A stretch of DNA of 18,282 nt, taken from contig JBJKSH010000119.1 in assembly GCA_046704255.1 (NCBI GenBank), forward strand, positions 1 through 18,282. The letters are read 5' to 3'. Below the pieces are notes generated by a model. The model saw only the letters and a list, made by a program, of their open reading frames with translations, ran no database searches and was not told the DNA's origin. Shown here in pieces: positions 1 through 7,264 of this stretch. The translations under genes were made by a program, and so were the position numbers. This DNA comes from FEN-1297 sp046704255 (GTDB taxonomy: Bacteria; Bacteroidota; Ignavibacteria; Ignavibacteriales; Ignavibacteriaceae). Numbering within the stretch: position 1 is the stretch's first letter; each line of letters opens with the position of its first letter.

Positions 1-1
1 A

Positions 2-106
2 CAGATAGCTATGATCGATTCAATCGAATATTGCCTTGAGCGAAATATCAATAAATCAAAGAACATAGTAATAAAAGAAATTAAACAAATGTTGTTGGCT
101 GCTTAA
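2..106 (+). CDS. C-terminal fragment of an unidentified protein (5' end outside window)
   Basis: An open frame runs from the window edge to a TAA at 104-106. It encodes 34 residues rich in Lys, Ile and Asn and ending in KQMLLAA. The beginning lies upstream of the window, so length and family cannot be judged and I do not recognise it. It looks helical and has no membrane segment. The next gene starts 46 bp downstream on the same strand, so the two may be cotranscribed. The frame is short enough to be chance. Confidence 0.35.
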   Translation, partial: QIAMIDSIEYCLERNINKSKNIVIKEIKQMLLAA

Positions 107-143
107 TTAGGCGGTCAACTTGAGTAAGATAATTTATTATTTC

Positions 144-147
144 GGAG
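144..147 (+). promoter_or_regulatory. Ribosome binding site fixing the hydrolase start at 153
   Basis: GGAG lies 5 nt before the ATG at 153. The frame is also open from a TTG at 120, but that codon has no Shine-Dalgarno match upstream. The extra 11 residues would only precede the basic segment before the membrane anchor. The ATG at 153 is therefore preferred. Confidence 0.6.
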
Positions 148-152
148 ATATA

Positions 153-1124
153 ATGAAAGGGAAGAACAAAAAAAGAGGAATAGTTTTTAAAACAATTTAT
201 GTCCTTGGGGTTATAATTTTGATTTTCATTTCTATAATTTACTATAATTTTAGAAATGATATAACTAATGCACATAATCAGCTTAATAGTATTGCTACCA
301 AAATATTTAAGTCAAAATATGGTAATGTTGAATATAAACTTGAAGGTACTGGTCCGGTTATTTTAATTTCGCATGGAATTACGGGCGGTATTGATCATGG
401 AATGCATTTAACAAACGAAAATGAATGGGGAGTTATTAGAAATAATTATCAGTTTCTTTATATCTCAAGGTTCGGATATTTAAAATCTGCATTGCCTGTA
501 AAAGCAACACCTAAATTACAAGCAGCCGTATATAAAGAACTGCTGGACTATCTTGGAATCGATAAGGTTTATATTTTCGGTAATTCGGCGGGCGGCACAT
601 CGGCAATGTGGTTTGCGATTGATTACCCGGAAAGAACCAAAGGATTAATTCTTCACTCGTCGGCAGTTCCGGGGCCGGTACCGGCTGCAATGCCTAAGCT
701 AATAGTGGAAAATAATTTCTTATATTGGGCTTCAATAAAATTAATGCCGGGAACACTTATCGGGCTGCTTATACCCGAATCGATAAGTAAAACATTAACA
801 GCAGATGAAAAAGATTTCATAGTAACAAACGCATTTATGGCCGGTTTACCGATTTCTAAGAGAGCAAAGGGAATTATTTTCGACAGCTACATATCGAATC
901 CGGATGTAAATAATGTTCCCTTGGAAAAAATAAAAGTGCCCGCTCTTATTCTGCAGTCTAACGATGACCCGCGGGAATTTAAAGGTGCAAAAATTATTTC
1001 GAGCAGAATACCGGATAATGAATTATTTACATTCACCGGAGGACATTTCCTTCTTGGGCATAAGCAAGAGATTCAATTGAAAATTGATGATTTTGTAAAT
1101 GAACAAGAATCTAAGAATGATTAA
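153..1124 (+). CDS. Membrane-anchored alpha/beta hydrolase
   Basis: The 323-residue protein has a basic N-terminus and one hydrophobic segment at about residues 9-31, then an alpha/beta hydrolase domain that probably faces the periplasm. The oxyanion-hole HG is at 74-75 (ILISHGITGG). The nucleophile elbow is GNSAGG with Ser145, followed by the usual hydrophobic helix. Candidate acid residues are Asp271 or Asp272 in LQSNDDP. The catalytic His is probably His298 in GGHF, with His303 nearby. An esterase, lipase or haloperoxidase-like hydrolytic role is expected from the fold; the substrate cannot be told from sequence. The start follows GGAG at 144-147. A weak hairpin overlaps the stop codon. 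Confidence 0.85.
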   Translation: MKGKNKKRGIVFKTIYVLGVIILIFISIIYYNFRNDITNAHNQLNSIATKIFKSKYGNVEYKLEGTGPVILISHGITGGIDHGMHLTNENEWGVIRNNYQFLYISRFGYLKSALPVKATPKLQAAVYKELLDYLGIDKVYIFGNSAGGTSAMWFAIDYPERTKGLILHSSAVPGPVPAAMPKLIVENNFLYWASIKLMPGTLIGLLIPESISKTLTADEKDFIVTNAFMAGLPISKRAKGIIFDSYISNPDVNNVPLEKIKVPALILQSNDDPREFKGAKIISSRIPDNELFTFTGGHFLLGHKQEIQLKIDDFVNEQESKND

Positions 1125-1144
1125 CCTTTGATAAAGGTATTTTT
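1124..1144 (+). terminator. Weak possible terminator after the hydrolase
   Basis: ACCTTT (1124-1129) pairs with AAAGGT (1133-1138) around a 3-nt loop, followed by TATTTTT-like sequence. The stem has only six pairs, two of them GC, and overlaps the TAA stop. It suits a weak rightward terminator but could be chance in AT-rich DNA. Confidence 0.3.
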
Positions 1145-1310
1145 ATAGTAATGATATTATCCTGCTTTTTAAAGTTAAGTTAAAAGTTAGCAATTTTTCG
1201 GCATATTGTTTCATTCTCACATCTAAGAAAATACCCTTTGGCAATTCTATTGTTTTACCTTTTTTGAAAATAAAGTAACAATTTAAGGCTTCATTACGAT
1301 AAAAAAGGCT

Positions 1311-1319
1311 TGGTATAAT
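1311..1319 (+). promoter_or_regulatory. Extended -10 promoter of nifJ
   Basis: TGGTATAAT is a perfect extended -10 element (TGn then TATAAT at 1314-1319). No convincing TTGACA-like -35 is seen at the matching distance, which is usual for extended -10 promoters. Transcription would begin near 1326, giving a leader of about 55 nt before the ATG at 1381. Confidence 0.5.
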
Positions 1320-1330
1320 ATTTGGCAAAG

Positions 1331-1344
1331 TTTAGTGCACTAAA
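1331..1344. promoter_or_regulatory. 14-bp perfect palindrome, operator candidate for nifJ
   Basis: TTTAGTGCACTAAA is its own reverse complement. It begins about 5 bp after the expected start of transcription from the extended -10 at 1311-1319, a typical place for a repressor operator. I cannot name the regulator; the site does not match the FNR/CRP half-site TTGAT/ATCAA or TGTGA. Confidence 0.35.
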
Positions 1345-1380
1345 TATCGATTTAAAATTCACTTAAAAACTGGAAAGAAG

Positions 1381-4300
1381 ATGGAAAGGAAAAAAGTAAC
1401 TATAGATGGTAACGAAGCTGCGGCTTATGTAGCTTTTCAAACTAATGAAGTGATTGCAATTTACCCGATTACTCCTTCCTCCCCGATGGGAGAACACTGC
1501 GACGCATGGTCTGCACTAGGGCATAAGAATTTGTGGGGAGAGGTTCCTTCCGTAAGCGAACTGCAAAGCGAAGGAGGTGCATCCGGAAGCGTTCACGGTG
1601 CACTGCAGTCCGGCGCTTTAACAACTACATTTACCGCTTCGCAAGGTTTGCTTTTAATGATACCTAATATGTTTAAGATTGCCGGAGAACTTACCTCAAC
1701 CGTATTTCATGTCTCCGCTAGGTCTATCGCTGCTCAGGCATTATCAATTTTTGGGGATCACGGTGATGTTATGGCAACACGCTCAACCGGGTTTGCTATG
1801 ATAGCATCCAATTCCGTTCAGGAAGTAATGGATTTTGCTTTAATTGCTCAAGCAGCTACGCTGGAAGCCAGGGTTCCTTTCCTGCACTTCTTCGACGGAT
1901 TCAGAACGTCTCACGAAGTTGTAAAAATTGAACAGCTTTCTGTTGAAGATTTGCGCGCAATGATTGATGATGAACTTGTAATTGCACATCGTAAAAGAGC
2001 TTTAAGCCCTGACCATCCGTTCGTACGCGGAACTTCTCAAAACCCGGATGTATACTTCCAGGGAAGAGAAACTGTGAATAAATTTTATATTGCCTGCCCG
2101 GACATAGTTCAAAAACAAATGGATAAGTTTGCAAATATTACCGGAAGACAATACAGTTTGTTTGATTATGAGGGAGCTCCCGACGCAGAACGCGTAATTA
2201 TTTTAATGGGCTCCGGTGCGGAAACAGCCGAGGAAACTGCAGCATATCTTGCCGGGCAGGGTGAAAAAGTTGGAGTTATTAAAGTAAGATTATACAGGCC
2301 CTTCTCTATAAATCATTTTATTAACGCATTACCTAAGACTGTAAAATCCATAGCAGTTTTAGATAGGACAAAAGAACCCGGTTCGTCTGGTGAGCCGCTT
2401 TATCTTGATGTTGTAAATGCAATTTCGGAAAAACACATTAACGGCGAACTCGGATTTAATTATCCTAAAATTATCGGCGGAAGATTCGGGCTTTCTTCAA
2501 AAGAATTTACTCCTGCCATGGTCAAAGGTGTATTCGATGAATTAAAAAAAGACAAACCTAAAAATCATTTTACAGTTGGTATAGTAGACGATGTTACATT
2601 TACAAGTTTAGATTTTGATCCTTCTTTTTCCGTTGAGCCGAAGGAAACATTCAGAGGAATGTTTTACGGACTTGGAGCCGATGGAACAGTCGGTGCAAAT
2701 AAGAATTCAATTAAAATAATTGGTGAAGGAACGGACTTTAATGCTCAGGGATATTTTGTTTATGATTCGAAGAAATCGGGTTCAAGAACTATTTCACATT
2801 TAAGGTTTGGACCTAAGCCTATAAAATCCACTTACTTAATAAACAAAGCAAATTTTATAGCCTGCCACCAACAGGTATTTTTGGAGAAAATGGATTTATT
2901 AAAAGATGCCATAGAAGGTTCAACCTTCCTTTTAAACACAACGGTACCCCAAGAAAAAGTTTGGGATTCTCTGCCTGAAAAAATTCAGAAAGATCTTATT
3001 GAAAAGAAAATGAAGTTTTATGCTATAGATGCTTATAAGGTTGCCGCAAATACAGGGATGGGGCAAAGAATCAATACCATAATGCAGACCTGCTTCTTTG
3101 CAATTTCCAAGATTCTTCCTAAAGACGAATCTATTGAAATGATTAAGAAAACAATTAAAAAGACCTACGGTGCAAAGGGCGACAAGATTGTTCAGATGAA
3201 CTATAATGCGGTAGACCAAACATTGGCTAATTTATTTGAAGTTACTGTGCCGGATAAAGTTACCAGCGATATTCAGTTTCAGCCTGCGGTAGCAAGCAAC
3301 GCTCCCAAGTTTGTTCAGGAAGTTACTGCCAAAATAATTGCAGGTGAAGGAGACTTTGTTACTGTTGGTCAGATGCCTTTCGACGGTACGTTCCCTTCCT
3401 CTACTGCTCAGTGGGAAAAGAGAAACATTGCGCTTGAAGTGCCGGTCTTTGATCCGGAAGTTTGCATCCAGTGTAACAAATGTGTTATTGTTTGTCCGCA
3501 TGCTTCAATACGCGCTAAAGTTTACGACGAAGCTCTTCTGGCAGACGCACCGGAAACATTTAAGCATACAAAGTTTAAAGGAAAAGAATACGGCGAAAAT
3601 TTAGCATATACAATTCAGGTTGCGGTAGAAGATTGTACCGGCTGCGGAATATGCGTAGACTTTTGCCCTGCAAAGAACAAAAAAGAAACCCGCTTAAAAG
3701 CAATAAACATGGCTCCTCAAATTCCTTTAAGAGAACAGGAAAGAAAAAATTGGGACTTCTTTTTAACTTTACCTGAGGTTGACAGAACAAAAGTTAAAAC
3801 AAGTGCAATTAAAGATTCTCAATTTTTACAGCCGCTGTTCGAATTTTCAGGTGCATGTTCCGGCTGCGGTGAAACTCCTTATGTTAAACTTGTCAGCCAG
3901 TTGTTCGGCGATAGAGCCGTAATTGCAAATGCTACAGGATGTTCTTCAATTTACGGCGGTAATTTACCTACAACTCCCTGGACGGTTAATAAGGATGGAC
4001 GGGGTCCTGCATGGTCTAATTCTTTATTTGAAGACAATGCGGAATTCGGTATGGGATTCAGGCTTGCAATAGATAAACATTCTTCCCAGGCTAAAAATCT
4101 TGTAAAAAAATTATCTTCGGAATTAGGAGATAAACTGACAGAGGAATTATTAAATGCAGATCAGAATGATGAAGCCGGTATTTACGGGCAAAGAAATAGA
4201 GTGGAAGTATTAAATTCCAAACTAAATGAATTGATGAAAGCCGGTGCTAACGGCAAGTCCGACGATATAAAACATTTGTTAAGCCTTTCTGATTATCTCG

Positions 4301-4971
4301 TTAAGAAATCCGTATGGATAATGGGCGGTGACGGCTGGGCTTATGATATAGGCTACGGCGGCCTGGATCATGTACTTGCTTCGGGAAAAAACGTAAACAT
4401 TTTGGTCCTTGATACTGAAGTATATTCGAATACCGGCGGGCAGTGTTCAAAATCCACTCCAAGAGCAGCAGTTGCAAAATTTGCTGCTGCCGGAAAACCC
4501 ATGGCTAAAAAAGATCTTGGCTTAATGGCAATTTCTTACGGTAATGTTTACGTTGCAAAAGTTGCAATGGGTGCAAGCGATGTTCAAACAGTGAGGGCAT
4601 TTATTGAAGCGGAAGCATATAACGGCCCTTCATTGATTATTGCATACAGCCATTGTATTGAACACGGCATTGATATGGCGTTAGGAATGCAAAATCAAAA
4701 AGCTGCGGTAGATTCCGGTTACTGGCAACTGTACAGGTATAATCCTGTTTTAGCAAAAGAAGGAAAGAATCCTTTTAAACTGGAATCGAAAGGAATGAAA
4801 ATTCCGTTGAAGGACTACGCATATAGAGAAACACGTTATAAGATGCTGACCAAGTCTCACCCCGAACAGGCTGTCAAACTAATTGAAGAAGCACAGGAAG
4901 ATGTAGTTGAAAAATGGAAAGTATACGAGAGACTTGCTTCAACCGGTACTAACGGTGAAGATAAAAAATAA
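1381..4971 (+). CDS. nifJ: Pyruvate:ferredoxin (flavodoxin) oxidoreductase, single-chain
   Basis: This 1196-residue cytoplasmic enzyme oxidises pyruvate with CoA to acetyl-CoA and CO2, passing two electrons to ferredoxin or flavodoxin. The length is normal for the homodimeric one-chain type. Domain order is complete. The N-terminal alpha region has YPITPSSPMGE (28-38, with Thr31) and Arg114 in the SARSIAAQALSIFGDHGD stretch, matching the pyruvate-binding Thr and Arg of the Desulfovibrio africanus enzyme. The gamma-type domain follows. Two 4Fe-4S ferredoxin motifs use Cys695/698/701/705 and Cys752/755/758/762. The TPP domain has proximal-cluster ligands Cys826, Cys829, Cys854 and Cys1092, and the Mg/TPP motif GDGWAYDIGYGG with VYSNTGGQ. 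The ATG follows a GGAAAGAAG purine tract. It forms a unit with the DHODH-like gene 61 bp downstream. In vivo direction (pyruvate oxidation or synthesis) cannot be read from sequence. Confidence 0.97.
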   Translation: MERKKVTIDGNEAAAYVAFQTNEVIAIYPITPSSPMGEHCDAWSALGHKNLWGEVPSVSELQSEGGASGSVHGALQSGALTTTFTASQGLLLMIPNMFKIAGELTSTVFHVSARSIAAQALSIFGDHGDVMATRSTGFAMIASNSVQEVMDFALIAQAATLEARVPFLHFFDGFRTSHEVVKIEQLSVEDLRAMIDDELVIAHRKRALSPDHPFVRGTSQNPDVYFQGRETVNKFYIACPDIVQKQMDKFANITGRQYSLFDYEGAPDAERVIILMGSGAETAEETAAYLAGQGEKVGVIKVRLYRPFSINHFINALPKTVKSIAVLDRTKEPGSSGEPLYLDVVNAISEKHINGELGFNYPKIIGGRFGLSSKEFTPAMVKGVFDELKKDKPKNHFTVGIVDDVTFTSLDFDPSFSVEPKETFRGMFYGLGADGTVGANKNSIKIIGEGTDFNAQGYFVYDSKKSGSRTISHLRFGPKPIKSTYLINKANFIACHQQVFLEKMDLLKDAIEGSTFLLNTTVPQEKVWDSLPEKIQKDLIEKKMKFYAIDAYKVAANTGMGQRINTIMQTCFFAISKILPKDESIEMIKKTIKKTYGAKGDKIVQMNYNAVDQTLANLFEVTVPDKVTSDIQFQPAVASNAPKFVQEVTAKIIAGEGDFVTVGQMPFDGTFPSSTAQWEKRNIALEVPVFDPEVCIQCNKCVIVCPHASIRAKVYDEALLADAPETFKHTKFKGKEYGENLAYTIQVAVEDCTGCGICVDFCPAKNKKETRLKAINMAPQIPLREQERKNWDFFLTLPEVDRTKVKTSAIKDSQFLQPLFEFSGACSGCGETPYVKLVSQLFGDRAVIANATGCSSIYGGNLPTTPWTVNKDGRGPAWSNSLFEDNAEFGMGFRLAIDKHSSQAKNLVKKLSSELGDKLTEELLNADQNDEAGIYGQRNRVEVLNSKLNELMKAGANGKSDDIKHLLSLSDYLVKKSVWIMGGDGWAYDIGYGGLDHVLASGKNVNILVLDTEVYSNTGGQCSKSTPRAAVAKFAAAGKPMAKKDLGLMAISYGNVYVAKVAMGASDVQTVRAFIEAEAYNGPSLIIAYSHCIEHGIDMALGMQNQKAAVDSGYWQLYRYNPVLAKEGKNPFKLESKGMKIPLKDYAYRETRYKMLTKSHPEQAVKLIEEAQEDVVEKWKVYERLASTGTNGEDKK

Positions 4972-4986
4972 TAATTCTTAACCAAA

Positions 4987-5004
4987 GCCTCCTTTTACGG
5001 AGGC
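4987..5004. promoter_or_regulatory. GC-rich hairpin between nifJ and the DHODH-like gene
   Basis: GCCTCC pairs with GGAGGC around a 6-nt loop, 16 nt after the nifJ stop. There is no T tract after it, so it probably does not stop transcription fully. It may protect the nifJ 3' end or set the ratio of the two gene products. Confidence 0.35.
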
Positions 5005-5032
5005 CGGGAAAATTTTAAAATTAGGATGAACA

Positions 5033-6022
5033 ATGGATATATCAACAAATTATTTAGGCTTTAAACTAACAAGCCCTATAGTCCCTTCTGCAGGGCCGCT
5101 TTCACAGGAGATTAGCAACATTAAAGCAATGGAAGATTCCGGTGCAGGTGCCGTTGTTCTATATTCAATTTTTGAAGAGCAAATTGAAAATGAACAGCTG
5201 GAATTTTATCATCATACTGAAATGCACACGGAAAGCCACCCGGAGGCTCTTACATATTTGCCTACTAATATGAATTATAGAATGGGTCCTGAAGAATACC
5301 TCGAACACATTCGCAAAGCAAAAGAATCTGTGGATATACCGATAATTGCAAGCCTTAACGGAAAATCTTTGGGCGGCTGGGTTGAATATGCAAAAAAAAT
5401 TGAGCAGGCAGGTGCAGATGCAATGGAACTAAATATATATAAGCTTGCCTCTGATTTAAATAATTCCGGTACCGAAGTTGAACAGACTTACATTGATATT
5501 GTTAAAGCAGTAAGAAAAGAAGTTAACATTCCTATTGCTGTAAAGTTAGGCCCGTTCTTCAGTTCAATTGCATGGATGGCAGACCAACTGGATAAAGCCG
5601 GGGCAAACGGGTTGGTATTATTCAACAGGTTTTATCAGCCTGATATTGACCTGGAAAAATTGGAGGTTACACCTAATGTTATATTGAGTACTCCTATGGA
5701 AATGAGACTACCTCTGCGCTGGATTGCAATTCTTTACGGAAGAATAAATGCAGACCTTGCGGCAACAAGCGGTGTATATACGGAAAAAGATGTTATTAAA
5801 ATGATTATGGCAGGTGCTAAAGTTACCCAGATGTTATCCGGTTTATTAAAGTTTGGAATAGGTCATATTGAAGATGTTAAGACACAGTTGATTTACTGGA
5901 TGGAAGTGAATGAATACGAATCTCTTGATCAGATGAGAGGAAGTATGAGTTATGTAAATGTTCCCGACCCGGGACAATTTGAGCGTGCAAATTACATGAA
6001 GGTTTTAAATTCGTACAAATAA
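5033..6022 (+). CDS. Dihydroorotate dehydrogenase-like flavoprotein paired with POR
   Basis: This 329-residue protein has the class 1 DHODH TIM-barrel pattern, including GFKLTSPIVPSAGPLS near the N-terminus, Lys171 in AVKLGPFF, Asn198 in VLFNRF and a late phosphate-binding region (ATSGVYT, 244-250). These features suggest FMN binding. The usual NxSCPN catalytic loop reads ELNIYKLASD (132-141), so the Cys (or Ser) base of true DHODH is absent. Orotate synthesis is therefore unlikely. Genes of this type are known next to nifJ in several phyla and are annotated only as DHODH-like. The close same-strand spacing here suggests an accessory or electron-transfer role with POR, which is inference. The ATG is preceded by TTAGGATG. 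The unit ends in a long terminator hairpin. Confidence 0.85.
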   Translation: MDISTNYLGFKLTSPIVPSAGPLSQEISNIKAMEDSGAGAVVLYSIFEEQIENEQLEFYHHTEMHTESHPEALTYLPTNMNYRMGPEEYLEHIRKAKESVDIPIIASLNGKSLGGWVEYAKKIEQAGADAMELNIYKLASDLNNSGTEVEQTYIDIVKAVRKEVNIPIAVKLGPFFSSIAWMADQLDKAGANGLVLFNRFYQPDIDLEKLEVTPNVILSTPMEMRLPLRWIAILYGRINADLAATSGVYTEKDVIKMIMAGAKVTQMLSGLLKFGIGHIEDVKTQLIYWMEVNEYESLDQMRGSMSYVNVPDPGQFERANYMKVLNSYK

Positions 6023-6045
6023 AGTTCATTGCTTATCCTTTCTTG

Positions 6046-6127
6046 TTGCAGGTATTTTTAAAAGTAAACTTAAATTATCGGCTTTACGGACAAAGTTTTA
6101 CTTTTCTTAATACCTGCAATTTTTTTT
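6046..6127 (+). terminator. Long-stem terminator closing the nifJ unit
   Basis: TTGCAGGTATT (6046-6056) pairs perfectly with AATACCTGCAA (6109-6119). Pairing continues inward with few mismatches (AAAAGTAAACTT against AAGTTTTACTTTT). Eight Ts follow at 6120-6127. The layout indicates rightward intrinsic termination after the DHODH-like gene. The stem is unusually long for a simple terminator. Confidence 0.7.
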
Positions 6128-6226
6128 GCCCTTTCTTAAGTGATGCAAGTAATATTGTGATGTTTATGACTACACGAAGAATAAATAATTATATAAATTA
6201 TGTGCGGTAAAATTTTAGTAAGTCTT

Positions 6227-6583
6227 ATGCAGCCGGAAATTAATATTAAGCGTATTTATTCTCCGCCCGGGCCGAATGATGGGAAAAGGATTTTAGTAGA
6301 CAGACTTTGGCCCAGAGGAATAAAAAAGGATAATGCGAAAATAGATTTATGGTTAAAGGACATCGCTCCTTCCGATGAGCTGCGTAAATGGTTTATGCAT
6401 GATCCTGCTAAGTGGGAAAAATTCAGGGATAAATATTTTCTTGAGTTGAAAGGTAAAAGGTACTTGTGCAAAGAGCTGCTTTCAACTGAAAAAAATAAAA
6501 TAACTCTTCTCTTTGGGGCTAAGGATGAAAAGCATAGCCAGGCGGCTGCATTGAAAGACTTCCTTGAAAATAATTTTTTTTAA
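6227..6583 (+). CDS. DUF488 (YeaO-like) family protein
   Basis: The 118-residue product matches the DUF488/YeaO pattern almost end to end: IKRIYSPPG, then RILVDRLWPRGI, APSDELRKWF, KFRDKYFLEL and a late TLLFGAKDEKHSQA segment. It is a small soluble protein of unknown biochemical function. An in-frame ATG at 6200 would add MCGKILVSL, but family members usually begin only a few residues before the KR[IV]Y motif, so 6227 is preferred. Neither start has a clear Shine-Dalgarno site. The DinB-fold gene begins 23 bp downstream, suggesting cotranscription. Confidence 0.8.
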   Translation: MQPEINIKRIYSPPGPNDGKRILVDRLWPRGIKKDNAKIDLWLKDIAPSDELRKWFMHDPAKWEKFRDKYFLELKGKRYLCKELLSTEKNKITLLFGAKDEKHSQAAALKDFLENNFF

Positions 6584-6606
6584 ACAAATCTTTAGGTGAT
6601 GTTGAA

Positions 6607-7155
6607 ATGAAAGATTTAATAGGTTCTATACCCAAAGAGTATTTGCTGGTTATTAAAGAAGATTTTAAAAAGTACAAGTTACTTGGTGATAAAACATTCG
6701 AGCAATTGAATGATAAAGATTTTCACTTTAGAAACAGCGAAGATGAAAATTCGATTGCAATTATAGTTCAGCATTTAAGCGGAAATATGCAATCTAGATT
6801 TACAAACTTTTTATCAACCGACGGTGAAAAACCTGCACGGAACAGGGACTTAGAGTTTGAGGAGCAAAATTTATCGAGAGAGAAACTAATTAATATGTGG
6901 AATTCAGGATGGGAAGTTTTACTTGATGCAGTGAATAACCTGCGGCCGGACGACCTTTCCAAAACAGTAAAAATACGTAACGAGCCGCATTCCGTTATAC
7001 TAGCCTTAAACAGGCAGCTAACTCACTGCGCATATCATGTAGGACAAATTGTTTTTGCAGCTAAACAATTAAAGAAATCCGATTGGAAAACTTTAAGCAT
7101 TCCGAAAGGAGGATCTGCTGATTTTAATAAAGAAAAATTCGGGGGAAATAAATAA
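6607..7155 (+). CDS. DinB-superfamily (DUF1572-like) protein
   Basis: This 182-residue soluble, mostly helical protein fits the DinB/YfiT four-helix-bundle superfamily. The expected metal-binding histidines are His56 (IVQHLSGN), His140 and His144 (LTHCAYHVGQI), the last being the family's usual HxxxHxGQI-type motif. Such proteins are often thiol-dependent transferases or hydrolases; the specific reaction is unknown. The ATG is preceded by AGGTGATG. It lies 23 bp after the YeaO-like gene and is last in this rightward pair, facing the protease gene across a hairpin. DUF1572 as the precise family is my best guess from the overall pattern. Confidence 0.75.
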   Translation: MKDLIGSIPKEYLLVIKEDFKKYKLLGDKTFEQLNDKDFHFRNSEDENSIAIIVQHLSGNMQSRFTNFLSTDGEKPARNRDLEFEEQNLSREKLINMWNSGWEVLLDAVNNLRPDDLSKTVKIRNEPHSVILALNRQLTHCAYHVGQIVFAAKQLKKSDWKTLSIPKGGSADFNKEKFGGNK

Positions 7156-7164
7156 ATAGTTACA

Positions 7165-7200
7165 GCTGCCGGTATAAGTAATATTTATAAAACCGGCAGC
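7165..7200. terminator. Hairpin between convergent genes
   Basis: GCTGCCGGT (7165-7173) and ACCGGCAGC (7192-7200) form a perfect 9-bp GC-rich stem with an AT-rich loop that can pair further. It sits between the stops of the DinB-fold gene (+) and the protease gene (-), so it could serve both directions. No strict T tract follows on either strand, so efficiency is uncertain. Confidence 0.45.
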
Positions 7201-7203
7201 ATA

Positions 7204-7251
7204 AACTTGAACTTAGGTATTAACTTGAACTTAGGTATTAACTTGAACTTA
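7204..7251. repeat. 18-bp tandem repeat, 2.7 copies
   Basis: The unit AACTTGAACTTAGGTATT occurs twice without a mismatch (7204-7221, 7222-7239), and its first 12 bases occur a third time (7240-7251). Each unit contains the short internal repeat AACTT-G-AACTT. The array lies in the convergent 3' region, 13 bp from the protease stop codon. Confidence 0.9.
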
Positions 7252-7264
7252 AACCCTGCTTTCC

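Noticed and set aside
120..152. TTG start for the alpha/beta hydrolase at 120
   Set aside because: No Shine-Dalgarno at 120, while the ATG at 153 has GGAG 5 nt upstream and gives a natural basic start before the membrane anchor.
1143..1328. 61-codon minus-strand frame in the gap before nifJ
   Set aside because: No recognisable family or ribosome site, and it overlaps the nifJ promoter and the possible hydrolase terminator.
3338..3604. 88-codon plus-strand frame inside nifJ
   Set aside because: Lies wholly in an alternative frame of the conserved ferredoxin-domain coding region, with no family match.
5033..6022. Calling this gene pyrD
   Set aside because: The catalytic SCPN loop is missing and the neighbour is nifJ rather than pyrimidine genes, so a plain pyrD name would mislead.
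6200..6226. Upstream ATG of the YeaO-like gene
   Set aside because: The added MCGKILVSL is not like the family's N-terminus and the ATG has no ribosome site; the ATG at 6227 matches the family start.
7204..7251. CRISPR-like array
   Set aside because: The copies abut directly with no spacers and no cas genes are nearby; it is a plain tandem repeat.
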